A stretch of 64,000 bases of DNA from Streptomyces gardneri. GTDB taxonomy: Bacteria > Actinomycetota > Actinomycetes > Streptomycetales > Streptomycetaceae. A program made the position numbers and the translations under genes. The DNA lies in NCBI RefSeq assembly GCF_006539185.1, contig NZ_BJMN01000001.1:62001-126000 (forward strand), given 5' to 3'. Every line of letters starts with the position of its first letter. Position 1 is the stretch's first letter. The notes under the pieces are model-generated. The model was given only the letters and a program-made list of their open reading frames with translations. It had not been told where the DNA came from and did no database searches. Positions 17,061 through 25,347 of this stretch are shown here, in pieces.

Positions 17061-18395
17061 GTGAGCAGTCGGCTCTCCACCTCAACGAGCCCCGCGACCT
17101 CGACCGGGCTCTTCGTACGCGTCGGTGTCCAGGTCCTGGCGGCGGTGTTCGCCGGGTACGTGGCCATGGGCGTCTTCGCAGGTCTCGGCCTCTGGGCCGC
17201 GGGCGCGGCCGATCTGCCGGGCGGCTTCACCGCCGTCCTCGCCGCGGTCGTCGTCATGGCGGTGGGCGGCAAGGTCGAGCTCTCCGGCGACGCCGGATCC
17301 CTGGCGGGAGCCCAGGCCGAACTGACCGCGATGCCCCTCACCGTCACCTTGGTGGGCGCACTCGTCACCGGCTACTGCTTCCTGCGTCCCCTGCGCCACC
17401 ACGCGGTCGCGGACGCCCGCGAACTCCTGCTCCGCGCCTTCGGCACCGTCGTCCTCTGGCTGGCCGCCCTCGCGGGCCTCTCCGCCCTCGCGCGGCACGA
17501 CTTCCCGCTCACGATCGGCGGAGACACCTCGGGGACCGGCGACGACCCGCTCGGGGAAGTCTTCGGGGAACTCATGGACGCCGCCGATCCCACCGTCGGC
17601 TTCCGCACGGACGTCGGCCCCACCCTCTTCTACGGGCTCCTGTGGATCCTCGGCGTGCTCGCCGTCGCCCTCCTGGTCTCCCGCAGGACCCCGCTGCCGC
17701 CCCGCCTCGTCCGCTACCACGAGCCCGTCCGGCCCGCTGCCCACGCGATGCTCATGCTGCTCCTCGCGTACGTGGCCGTGGGCCTGGTCATCGGGATCGT
17801 CGTCGCGGTGACCAAGGGCCACGCCGTGGAGACCCTCGCCGTCCTCCTGCTCGGCCTGCCCAACGTGTCCTGGCTCGCGCTCGGCGTGGGCATCGGCGGC
17901 TCCTGGGAGGGCAGGGTCGAGGGCCCCTTCGGCCTCCCCATGCCGCAGATCCTCGACGCCGTCCTCCGCGAGGACGGCGACAGCACGCAACTGTCCACCG
18001 TCGACCTCTCCTCGCTCGCCGCGGAGGACGGGAGGGCCTGGTGGCTGCTGCCCATCGCCGCCGTCCTCGTGCTCGCCGCGGCCTTCGCGGCGGCGGTTCG
18101 CTCCCCGGCCAGGACACGGCTCTGGCAGCACTCCCTGCACCTGGGCGTCGCCTTCGCCCTGACGATGCTGGTCGTCGCCCCCCTCACCCTGGTCGAGGCC
18201 CGGTTCGGTCTCTCGATCCTCGGCATCGGCGAACTCGAAGCGCTGGGCGGCGAGGTCGTGCTGCGCCCGGACGTCTGGAAGATCGTCGGCTTCGCCCTCC
18301 TCTGGGGCCTGGTCTTCGGCCTTCTCGGAGGCCTCCTCGCCTCACGGGTCCACCGCAAGGGTGAGGTCGAAGCCGAGCCGACCGACAAGAAGTAG
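17061..18395 (+). CDS. Polytopic membrane protein of the kinase/FHA-ABC block
   Basis: 444 residues from GTG 17061 (a GTG at 17052 is possible). About ten hydrophobic segments are visible, for example at 20-45, 90-108, 125-145, 190-210, 230-255, 262-285, 338-358, 370-392 and 420-440. Loops between them are extracytoplasmic or acidic (GGDTSGTGDDPLGEVFGELMD). No transporter signature is recognised. It ends with a charged cytoplasmic tail. The gene converges on the Ser/Thr kinase gene (30 bases between stops) and is divergent from the DUF6777 gene. Confidence 0.8.
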   Translation: MSSRLSTSTSPATSTGLFVRVGVQVLAAVFAGYVAMGVFAGLGLWAAGAADLPGGFTAVLAAVVVMAVGGKVELSGDAGSLAGAQAELTAMPLTVTLVGALVTGYCFLRPLRHHAVADARELLLRAFGTVVLWLAALAGLSALARHDFPLTIGGDTSGTGDDPLGEVFGELMDAADPTVGFRTDVGPTLFYGLLWILGVLAVALLVSRRTPLPPRLVRYHEPVRPAAHAMLMLLLAYVAVGLVIGIVVAVTKGHAVETLAVLLLGLPNVSWLALGVGIGGSWEGRVEGPFGLPMPQILDAVLREDGDSTQLSTVDLSSLAAEDGRAWWLLPIAAVLVLAAAFAAAVRSPARTRLWQHSLHLGVAFALTMLVVAPLTLVEARFGLSILGIGELEALGGEVVLRPDVWKIVGFALLWGLVFGLLGGLLASRVHRKGEVEAEPTDKK

Positions 18396-18425
18396 CCCGA
18401 AGAAGCCAAGTAGCCCGAAGCCGAA

Positions 18426-19445
18426 TCAGAGTTCCCGGAAGACCGGCCGCGCCCAGGCCGGCGGCGCCGGCGGCGGTCCCGGTGGGCGGGTGCCCGTCGT
18501 CAGCACCTCGCCACCCGTGCCCGTTCCCGTACCCGGCTCCGCCAGCGCCGACCGCAGCGCCGCGACGAACTCCAGACACGTCCCGTACCGCTCCTCGGGG
18601 CTCTTCGACAGCGCCCTGGCGAAGACCGCGTCCGCCGCCTCCGGCAGGCCCGGGCGCACCTCGGAGAGCGGCGGCGGCGGATCGTACTGCTGTGCCCACA
18701 GCACCGCCCAGTCCGTCTCGCGGTGGAAGGGCGGCGCGCCGACCAGCGTCTCGAACACCACGCACGCGAGGCTGTAGACGTCGCAGCGGCCGTCGACCGG
18801 CTTGCCGGAGATCTGCTCCGGTGCCACGTAGTCCAGGGTGCCGACGAACTCGCCCACCGTCGTGAACCCGGTCAGCGACAGCGACTTCTTCGTCAGCCCG
18901 AAGTCCGTGAGGTAGACGTGCTCGGGGTGGTCGCGGTCGGTGCCCTCGGCGACCAGGATGTTGCCGGGCTTCACGTCCCGGTGCACCAGGTCGTGCGCGT
19001 GCGCCGCGTCCAGGGCGGAGGCCACCTGGGCGGCGATCCGCCCCGCCGTCGCGGGCGGCAGCGGCCCCTCGCGGCTGAGCAGCGCCACCAGGTCCTGCCC
19101 GGCCACGTACCGCATCGCGATGTACAGGATCCCCTCCGTCTCACCGGCGTCGAAGACCGGCACGATGTGGGGGTGGTCGATGGAGGCGGCGACCCGCGAC
19201 TCGTGTGCGAAGCGTTTGCGGAAGGTGTCGTTGCGGGCCAGCTCGGGCGCGAGGAGCTTCAGGGCCACCGTCCGGTCCAGGCGCAGGTCCCGCGCCCGGT
19301 ACACGACGGCCATGCCGCCGCGTCCGATCTCGCTCTCCAGGAGGTAGCCCGCGATCTCCTTGCCGATGAGCCCCGAGGGGCGGCCCGCCGGAAGGCTCGC
19401 CGGTCGGTCCGCCGGAAGGTCCGGGTCCCGCTCGCCGCCGGCCAT
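18426..19445 (-). CDS. Ser/Thr protein kinase, PknB family, soluble
   Basis: 339 residues with a full catalytic domain (about 30-290): glycine loop IGRGGMAVVY, lysine in VALKLL, HRDVKPGN near 153, DFGLTKK near 179, GTLDYVAPEQ, DVYSLACVVFETL. No transmembrane segment or extracellular sensor follows, only a Pro-rich tail, so it must be recruited by partners. Its start overlaps the stop of the upstream gene by one base (TGATG), so it is translationally coupled to the SH3-like gene and, through that, to the FHA-ABC transporter gene. It probably phosphorylates threonines read by the two FHA domains. Confidence 0.92.
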   Translation of the reverse strand: MAGGERDPDLPADRPASLPAGRPSGLIGKEIAGYLLESEIGRGGMAVVYRARDLRLDRTVALKLLAPELARNDTFRKRFAHESRVAASIDHPHIVPVFDAGETEGILYIAMRYVAGQDLVALLSREGPLPPATAGRIAAQVASALDAAHAHDLVHRDVKPGNILVAEGTDRDHPEHVYLTDFGLTKKSLSLTGFTTVGEFVGTLDYVAPEQISGKPVDGRCDVYSLACVVFETLVGAPPFHRETDWAVLWAQQYDPPPPLSEVRPGLPEAADAVFARALSKSPEERYGTCLEFVAALRSALAEPGTGTGTGGEVLTTGTRPPGPPPAPPAWARPVFREL

Positions 19446-20149
19446 CAGTCCTCACCCGCCGACCCGGGCGGCCGCTCCACGAACTGCGTCGGTGGCGGCC
19501 CGGCCGCCACCACCGGGTCGACCTGGGGCACCACCTGCGTCGGCTCGTGCGCCGGGGGCCCCGCCGCCCGGTCGCCGGCGGGCCCGGCGGAGTCCGGGAC
19601 CTCGCCCGACCGGGGCGCGGCCGAGTCGGGGGCCGGTGCGGCGGCGGACGGCGCCGCGGACGCCACGTACGTACTGAGTCCGAGCCCGTCGCAGAACACC
19701 CAGCGCTCGTGCTCCGCGTCGTACAGCCACACCGACTCGCCGTCGACGACCATCCCCACCCGCAGGCCACGGGTCCGCAGCCGGAAGGCCTCGCCGTCCA
19801 GACGGCCCGCGCCCAGCGCCTCGGCCGCCCGCCGGTACCGGCCCAGCGAGTCCTCGGCGCGGGCGAGCAGCGGGCGCGGATCGGCCGTCCTCGTGAGCGG
19901 CCGGCCCGCCGCCGGAGGATCGTCCGGCACCGTGACGAGCAGCCGCGCGTCGACCCACGCCGACCAGCCGTTCGAGCACAGCACCCGCCCCCAGTCCCCG
20001 GCCCGCTCCTCGAGCCGCACCGGCAGGAACGCGTCGAGCGACACCGTCGGCAGCCCCGGATCCGGGGCCTCCCAGGCGGGGAGACCGGCGCGGGGCACGA
20101 CATGGGTGGGCCGGAAGTCCGGCACACCTTCGGGTACGGGGAAGCTCAC
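19445..20149 (-). CDS. SH3b-like protein between FHA-ABC transporter and kinase
   Basis: 234 residues from GTG 20149 with GGAGAGAGAAAC before it. An N-terminal segment (FLPVRLEERAGDWGRVLCSNGWSAWVDARLLV) resembles a bacterial SH3 repeat. A second domain follows (LLARAEDSLGRYRRAAEALGAGRLDGEAFRLRTRGLRVGMVVDGESVWLYDAEHERWVFCDG). The tail is Ala/Pro-rich and ends with possible kinase-target threonines (THVVP early, EPTQVVPQV, PPTQFVERP). TQVV/TQFV motifs resemble FHA phospho-ligands, so this may be the adaptor linking kinase and transporter. No named family is recognised. Confidence 0.7.
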   Translation of the reverse strand: MSFPVPEGVPDFRPTHVVPRAGLPAWEAPDPGLPTVSLDAFLPVRLEERAGDWGRVLCSNGWSAWVDARLLVTVPDDPPAAGRPLTRTADPRPLLARAEDSLGRYRRAAEALGAGRLDGEAFRLRTRGLRVGMVVDGESVWLYDAEHERWVFCDGLGLSTYVASAAPSAAAPAPDSAAPRSGEVPDSAGPAGDRAAGPPAHEPTQVVPQVDPVVAAGPPPTQFVERPPGSAGED

Positions 20150-20161
20150 GTTTCTCTCTCC

Positions 20162-22807
20162 CTACCTGCGCATCACGACGGGCTCATGGCGGCGGAGCAA
20201 CCGCGCCACGACGACGCCGAGGGCGAGACAGATGACGACCAGCATGCCCATGTCGAACAGCCAGGCCTCCACGGTGTGGTGCATCAGTGGATCGTCCGTC
20301 TTGTCGCTCGGCGCGACCGTCCCGATGTCGATCGTCGCGCCCATCGCCGCGAACGCCCAGCGCGAGGGCACCAGCCAGGCCAGCTGCTCCAGGCCGGGCG
20401 TACCGCGCACCGTGAGGAGCGCGCCGCAGAACACCACCTGCACGATGGCGAGGAGGACGAGCAGCGGCATCGTCACCTCCTCCTTGCGGACCACGGCCGA
20501 CACGAGGAGGCCGAGCATCATCGCGGTGAAGGAGAGGAGTGCGACGGCGAGTGTGATCTCGACGAGCGGCGGCAGCAGGACGCCCTTGCCGCCGGGCACG
20601 TTCAGCGGGACGCCGACCAGGGCCACCAGAGTCAGGACCACCGCCTGGACGACCGTGATCAGGCCGAGGACCACCACCTTCGAGGCGAGGTACGCCGAGC
20701 GGGACAGGCCGACGGCTCTCTCGCGCCGGTAGATCGAGCGCTCCTTGACCAGCTCGCGCACGGCGTTCGCCGCGCCTGTGAGGACCCCGCCCACACAGAG
20801 GATGAGCAGGACGTTCAGAGTCGACTCCGGGTTGAACCGGCCCTCGGACAGGGCACGGGCCATCGCGCCCATCACGAACGGCAGCGCGATCATGATCACG
20901 AGGAAGGTGCGGTCGGCGGCGAGCGCGGTGGCGTACCGCCGGACCAGGGTCCGCAGCTGGGAGCCCCAGCTCTGCGCCTTCGGCGGCGCACCGAGCTCCG
21001 GGACGCCCCGCCCGGCCTGCCCGGCCGGGACTCCGCCCGCCCCGGCCGCGCCGGCTTCACCGGCGGGCAGGAACGGTCGGGCCGTCGCGTCCGCGACGTA
21101 CCGGCGGTGGAAGCGGGAGGCCCGGTACTGCCCGGCCCAGTCGCGGTCCCGGTCGTTCTCGAAGGCCTCGAAGGCCTCCGGCCACTGCGTGTAGCCGAAG
21201 AAGTCGAGGGTGTCGGCGGGCGGCCCGTAGTACGCCACCCGGCCGCCGGGGGCGAGAACGAGGAGCCGGTCGCAGACGTCCAGGCTGAGCACGCTGTGCG
21301 TCACGACGACGACCGTGCGCCCGTCGTCGGCGAGTCCGCGCAGCATGTGCATCACGGACCGGTCCATCCCCGGGTCGAGGCCGGACGTCGGCTCGTCGAG
21401 GAAGAGCAGCGAGGGCTTGGTGAGCAGTTCGAGGGCGACGCTCACCCGCTTGCGCTGGCCGCCGGAGAGGCTGTGGATCGGCTGCTCCGCCCGCTCCGTG
21501 AGACCGAGCTCCCGGATCACCTCGTCGACCCGGGCCCGCCGCTCGGCGGGCGCGGTGTCCTCGGGGAAGCGCAGCTCGGCGGCGTAGCCGAGGGCCCGGC
21601 GGACGGTGAGCTGGAGGTGCAGGATGTCGTCCTGCGGGACGAGCCCGATGCGCTGGCGCAGCTCGGCGTAGTCCCGGTACAGGTCACGGCCGTCGTAGAG
21701 CACCGCGCCCCGGTCGGCGGGCCGCTGGCCGGTCAGCGCGTTCAGGAGCGTCGACTTCCCGGCGCCGGACGGTCCGACGACCGCGAGCAGGCTCTTCTCG
21801 CCCACGGGGAAGGACACCTCGTCGAGGAGGGTCTTGCGGCCGTGGTCGACGGTGACGGCCAGCTCCTGGACGTCGAGGGAGATCTCGCCGTCGTCGGTGA
21901 ACTCGACGAGCTGCCCGCCGATCAGGCAGAACGCGCAGTGACCGATGCCGACGATGTCGTCCGCCGTCACGCGCGCGTCGTCGACGCGGCGGCCGTTGAG
22001 GAAGGTGCCGTTGTGACTGCCGAGGTCGTGGATCCAGTACGTGCCGTCGGGCCGGGCGCGCAGTTCGGCGTGCCGGCGGGAGACGACGAGGTCGGCGACG
22101 ACGACGTCGTTGTCGGGTGCCCGGCCGATCCGGATGCTGTGGGCAGGCAGCGGCCGCACGGACGTCGGTGCCCGGAAGGTGCCGGTGGCGGCGGGGTACG
22201 AGACGGAGGGCGGGCGGAGCGCCGCGGCGGCGGGGGACTCCGGGACGGGCCGTGCGGGGACGGCCGCCGGTGCGGGGGCGGACGCTCGGGGTGCGGAGGG
22301 CACGGGGGGCGGGGGCGTGGGCGCCGGCGGTTCGTGGATCGAGGGTGCGGGGGCGGGCGGCTCGGCGACAGGGGGCTCCAGGACCGGCTGCGTCAGGGCA
22401 GGCGGCTCGGGGAGTGGCAAGGGCGGGACCGGAGGTTCCGGCCGCGGAGGCTCGGGCGGCGGAGGTGCCGACGGGCGGGCCCGGGGGGCGGTCGAGAGCA
22501 CGGCGCGCGGGCCGTCCTCCGGATGCCCGAACCGTACGACCGTCCCGGGGCCGACCTCACGTGCCCCGGCCACCCGCAGCCCGTTCGTGAAGGTGCCGTT
22601 CGTACTGCCCTCGTCCGTCAGCTCCCAGTGGCCGCCGACGGCGCGGAGCAGAGCCTGGTGCCAGGACGCCCGGGCGTCCGAGAGCACGATGTCGCTGGTG
22701 GGGTCGCGCCCGATGCGATAGACGCGGCTCGGGTTCATGAGGGTCGCGTCCCCGTCGATCTCGAGGACCAGGGCGGGCGCGACGGGCGCGACGGGTCGCT
22801 CTCCCAT
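20162..22807 (-). CDS. FHA-FHA-ABC transporter (ATPase and permease in one chain)
   Basis: 881 residues. FHA domain 1 lies at about 10-105 (YRIGRDPTSDIVLSDARASWHQALL, GSTNGTF), then a 100-residue Pro-rich linker. FHA domain 2 lies at about 220-305 (IRIGRAPDNDVVVADLVVSRRHAELR, GSHNGTFLNG). The ABC ATPase spans about 315-545 (GPSGAGKSTLLNAL, signature LSGGQRKR, Walker B LLFLDEPTSGLDPG). An ABC2-type permease fills the last 240 residues with about six spans. The layout is that of Rv1747-type exporters, which are controlled by PknF-type kinases through FHA binding. It heads the operon with the SH3-like protein and kinase. The exported substrate is unknown. Confidence 0.92.
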   Translation of the reverse strand: MGERPVAPVAPALVLEIDGDATLMNPSRVYRIGRDPTSDIVLSDARASWHQALLRAVGGHWELTDEGSTNGTFTNGLRVAGAREVGPGTVVRFGHPEDGPRAVLSTAPRARPSAPPPPEPPRPEPPVPPLPLPEPPALTQPVLEPPVAEPPAPAPSIHEPPAPTPPPPVPSAPRASAPAPAAVPARPVPESPAAAALRPPSVSYPAATGTFRAPTSVRPLPAHSIRIGRAPDNDVVVADLVVSRRHAELRARPDGTYWIHDLGSHNGTFLNGRRVDDARVTADDIVGIGHCAFCLIGGQLVEFTDDGEISLDVQELAVTVDHGRKTLLDEVSFPVGEKSLLAVVGPSGAGKSTLLNALTGQRPADRGAVLYDGRDLYRDYAELRQRIGLVPQDDILHLQLTVRRALGYAAELRFPEDTAPAERRARVDEVIRELGLTERAEQPIHSLSGGQRKRVSVALELLTKPSLLFLDEPTSGLDPGMDRSVMHMLRGLADDGRTVVVVTHSVLSLDVCDRLLVLAPGGRVAYYGPPADTLDFFGYTQWPEAFEAFENDRDRDWAGQYRASRFHRRYVADATARPFLPAGEAGAAGAGGVPAGQAGRGVPELGAPPKAQSWGSQLRTLVRRYATALAADRTFLVIMIALPFVMGAMARALSEGRFNPESTLNVLLILCVGGVLTGAANAVRELVKERSIYRRERAVGLSRSAYLASKVVVLGLITVVQAVVLTLVALVGVPLNVPGGKGVLLPPLVEITLAVALLSFTAMMLGLLVSAVVRKEEVTMPLLVLLAIVQVVFCGALLTVRGTPGLEQLAWLVPSRWAFAAMGATIDIGTVAPSDKTDDPLMHHTVEAWLFDMGMLVVICLALGVVVARLLRRHEPVVMRR

Positions 22808-22909
22808 GCGTGAATCCTAACCGTCGGCGCTGATCCCTGCCCGGGATGAGGGCGCCGGTAGGGTGGGCGCTTCCGCCGCCGGACGCGGCCCGACGAAGGA
22901 GACCCACCC

Positions 22910-23566
22910 GTGCCGAAAGGTGTCACCAGGCGACGGCCCCGCACGCGCGCGGCGCTACTGAAAGCAGCCCTGGAGGCCTTCGCCGAGCACGGTTTCCACG
23001 CGACGACGATCGAGCAGGTCTGTGAGCGCGCGGGCTACACCCGGGGCGCGTACTACTCGAACTTCGCCAGCAAGGAAGAGCTCTTCCTCGCACTCTTCGA
23101 CGAGCACAGCGACCGGACCGTACGACGGCTCGCCGACGCGATCGACGCGCTGACCGCCGAGGAGTACACGCTGCAGCGGCTGGCCGAGCTCGCCGCCCGG
23201 ATCGAGCCGGACGAGCGGGACTGGTACCTGGTCACCACGGAGTTCACGCTGCACGCCATCCGCGACCGGCAGGCCGCCTGGGTGCTCGCGCGCCACGACG
23301 AGCGGCTGCGCGCCGAGATCGCCCGCGGCCTCACCCTCGTCCTGCGCCGGGCGGGGCGTGAACTGACCGTGGACGCGGACCGGTTCGCCCGGCTGATCGT
23401 CGCCCTGCGCGAGGGCGGACTCGCGCAGAGCTACGTCGAACCGGCGGCCCTGCCGCCCGGCAGCCTGGAGCGCGAGTTCCTCGCGCCGCTCCTGGAGGTG
23501 TCGACCCGGGAACTCCCCGCCCCCGGAGATCACCCGAACAGGTCCGGGTCCGACGCGGTGATCTGA
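22910..23566 (+). CDS. TetR-family regulator
   Basis: 218 residues from GTG 22910 after GAAGGAGACC. The helix-turn-helix is RTRAALLKAALEAFAEHGFHATTIEQVCERAGYTRGAYYSNFASKEELFLALFDEH. The C-terminal domain (DERDWYLVTTEFTLHAIRDRQAAWVLARHDERLRAEIARGL) fits the TetR_C group found beside catabolic genes. Its last 37 bases overlap the end of the convergent class II aldolase gene. The palindromes at 24378-24399 upstream of that gene are the likely target. Confidence 0.9.
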   Translation: MPKGVTRRRPRTRAALLKAALEAFAEHGFHATTIEQVCERAGYTRGAYYSNFASKEELFLALFDEHSDRTVRRLADAIDALTAEEYTLQRLAELAARIEPDERDWYLVTTEFTLHAIRDRQAAWVLARHDERLRAEIARGLTLVLRRAGRELTVDADRFARLIVALREGGLAQSYVEPAALPPGSLEREFLAPLLEVSTRELPAPGDHPNRSGSDAVI

Positions 23567-24336
23567 TCCCACAGGGGGCGCGCCTGGAACCAGCCCGCGA
23601 GGTGGCCGCCCACCTGGCCACGGGTGAGAAGCGCCGTCTCCCGGTCGATCAGCTGCGGAGTGCCCGCAGCCATCGCGAGGAGCTGCGCCTGACAGGACCG
23701 CTCCATGGTCACGAACCACCACACGGCCTCGGCGACGGAGTGGCCGACCGTGAGGAGTCCGTGGTTCTTGAGGATGACGGCCTTGTGCTCGCCCAGGGCC
23801 TTCGCGACCCGCTCGCCCTCCTCGGTCTCGTTCACCACGCCCCGGTAGTCGTCGTAGATCCCGTGGTCCTCGAAGAAGGCGCACGCGTCCTGGGTGATCG
23901 GGTCCAGCGGGATGCCCAGGCTGGAGAACGCCTTGCCGTGCAGGGAGTGCGAGTGCGCGGCGGCGACGGCGTCGGGCCGGGCGGCGTGGACGCGCGAGTG
24001 GATGACGAACGCGGCCCGGTTCACGGGCCTGCGCCCTTCGAGGACGGTCCCCTCGTGGTCGACCAGGATCAGGTCGGAGGCCTTGATCTGGCTGAAGCTC
24101 ATCCCGAAGGGGTTGACCCAGAAGGCGTTCGGGTCGCCGGGGTCGCGGACGGTGATGTGCCCGGCGACCCCCTCGGAGAACCCGAACCGGCCGAAGATCC
24201 GGAAGCCGGCGGCGAGCTGTTCCTTCCGGTGGCGGCGCTCCTCCTCGACGGTGTCGAAGGTGGGCGGCAGGGGCAGGACGACCCCGTCGGGCAGCGGCCC
24301 GACGGCGGCGGCGAGCGCGGGCGGCACGGTGCTCAT
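23530..24336 (-). CDS. Class II aldolase/adducin family protein
   Basis: 268 residues; GAGGAGCC lies just before ATG 24336, which decides the start against a frame 13 codons longer. Fold motifs are seen: GFSEGVAGHITVRDPGDPNAFWVNPFGMSFSQIKASDLILVD, and the metal histidines in AVAAAHSHSLHGKAFSS and ILKNHGLLTVGHSVAEAVWWF. Family members cleave or epimerise phosphorylated and free sugars or hydroxy acids. The 268-residue bacterial adducin-like type is often of unknown substrate. Likely repressed by the adjacent TetR protein. Confidence 0.88.
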   Translation of the reverse strand: MSTVPPALAAAVGPLPDGVVLPLPPTFDTVEEERRHRKEQLAAGFRIFGRFGFSEGVAGHITVRDPGDPNAFWVNPFGMSFSQIKASDLILVDHEGTVLEGRRPVNRAAFVIHSRVHAARPDAVAAAHSHSLHGKAFSSLGIPLDPITQDACAFFEDHGIYDDYRGVVNETEEGERVAKALGEHKAVILKNHGLLTVGHSVAEAVWWFVTMERSCQAQLLAMAAGTPQLIDRETALLTRGQVGGHLAGWFQARPLWDQITASDPDLFG

Positions 24337-24377
24337 GACGGCTCCTCGGTGAGGGGGTGGGGCACGGCGCGCCAAAA

Positions 24378-24399
24378 GATACAGAGATGTATCCGATAC
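24378..24399. promoter_or_regulatory. Overlapping palindromes, probable TetR operator
   Basis: GATACA at 24378-24383 and TGTATC at 24388-24393 flank GAGA as a perfect inverted repeat. GTATC-C-GATAC at 24389-24399 is a second perfect palindrome overlapping it. The site lies 42-63 bases before the aldolase start in otherwise G+C-rich sequence. Confidence 0.6.
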
Positions 24400-24421
24400 G
24401 ACAACGGATCGGCGGACCCGC

Positions 24422-25237
24422 TCAGGCGGTCGGCGCCCCGAAGCGGGCCAGGTAGTGCCACACCTTCTTCACGTCCTGGGGGTCGTGGTCCCCGGAACCG
24501 GCCGCCTCCTGCACGATCCGCGGGTCCAGGACCCCGTCGACGGCGAGCCGGGCGCCCAGCTCGACGTACTCCTGCCCCCGGAACCCGGGATGGCGTCGCA
24601 GCTCCTCGACGGACAGCCGGAACCCGCCGTGCCACTCGACGGCGCACGGCAGGAGCCCGGCCGCCGCCTCGACCTCCGTACCCCGGTGGCTCGGGTCCAG
24701 GACCAGTGCCTCCACATCGCGTCCGATCACGACGGGCCCGTGGATCTGCGCCTCGACGTAGTCGTCGAGCGGATCCCTCCCGTCGGCCTCGGCGAGGGCG
24801 ACCAGCCGCATCCGGGAGGCGACGCCGAAGTCCGTGGGCTCCAGGAAGCTGTCCGGATAGCAGAAGGTCGACCGTTCCACGGCCGACGCCGTCAGCCGCA
24901 GATGGGCGGAGCCGAAGCGGGGAGCGGCGCCGAAGGGGCGGTTGCGGAAGTCCAGAGCCCCGTACACCGGCCGCGTGTGCGCGGGGGCCGCGTCGTACGC
25001 CCCGCCGAAGATCCGGCTCTCCCAGCGCCACCGGTCGCCGCCGGGCCGGGCGGTCAGGCCGCCGTTGCTCGTGCCGGTGGTGAACTGGGAGCGGTAGACC
25101 CCGTCGTCGGCGAGCCGGTCGAGGAAGTGCGGGTGGAAGTTGAGCGTGACCCGCAGGGCCGGGTCGAGCGGATCGCCCGTGGAGCGGCCGGCGACATGGG
25201 CGAGCGCTCGACGTGCGTGATCGTGGAGGGGCGACAT
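24422..25237 (-). CDS. DUF3626 family protein
   Basis: 271 residues from ATG 25237; a GTG five codons upstream (25252) is an alternative, and neither has a clear ribosome site. The sequence carries the DUF3626 pattern: VTLNFHPHFLDRLADDGVYRSQFTTGTSNGGLTARPGGDRWRWESRIFGGAYD, RPVYGALDFRNRPFGAAPRFGSAHLRL, and YVEAQIHGPVVIGRDVEALVLDPSHRGT. Strongly conserved polar residues (R-S, TGTSNGG, WESR, HGP) suggest an enzyme, possibly acting on a nucleotide. No activity is known to me. It is followed on the minus strand by the aldolase gene, 85 bases away. Confidence 0.8.
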   Translation of the reverse strand: MSPLHDHARRALAHVAGRSTGDPLDPALRVTLNFHPHFLDRLADDGVYRSQFTTGTSNGGLTARPGGDRWRWESRIFGGAYDAAPAHTRPVYGALDFRNRPFGAAPRFGSAHLRLTASAVERSTFCYPDSFLEPTDFGVASRMRLVALAEADGRDPLDDYVEAQIHGPVVIGRDVEALVLDPSHRGTEVEAAAGLLPCAVEWHGGFRLSVEELRRHPGFRGQEYVELGARLAVDGVLDPRIVQEAAGSGDHDPQDVKKVWHYLARFGAPTA

Positions 25238-25308
25238 CGCGGCAGTCTGCACGAGCGACGGGGCTTGCGGCGAGCGGATTGAGCTGGCTACGGTCGGGGT
25301 GGAGAGCG

Positions 25309-25324
25309 CAGAAAGCGCTTTCTG
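25309..25324. promoter_or_regulatory. 16-bp perfect palindrome with GAAAGCGCTTTC core (LacI-type operator)
   Basis: CAGAAAGCGCTTTCTG is a perfect palindrome 23 bases before the ThuA-domain gene start. GAAAGCGCTTTC with a central CG is the usual form of LacI/CcpA-class operators. No LacI-family gene lies in the window, so the regulator is elsewhere. Confidence 0.6.
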
Positions 25325-25347
25325 TTCGAGCGCAGGGAGTCCACCGC

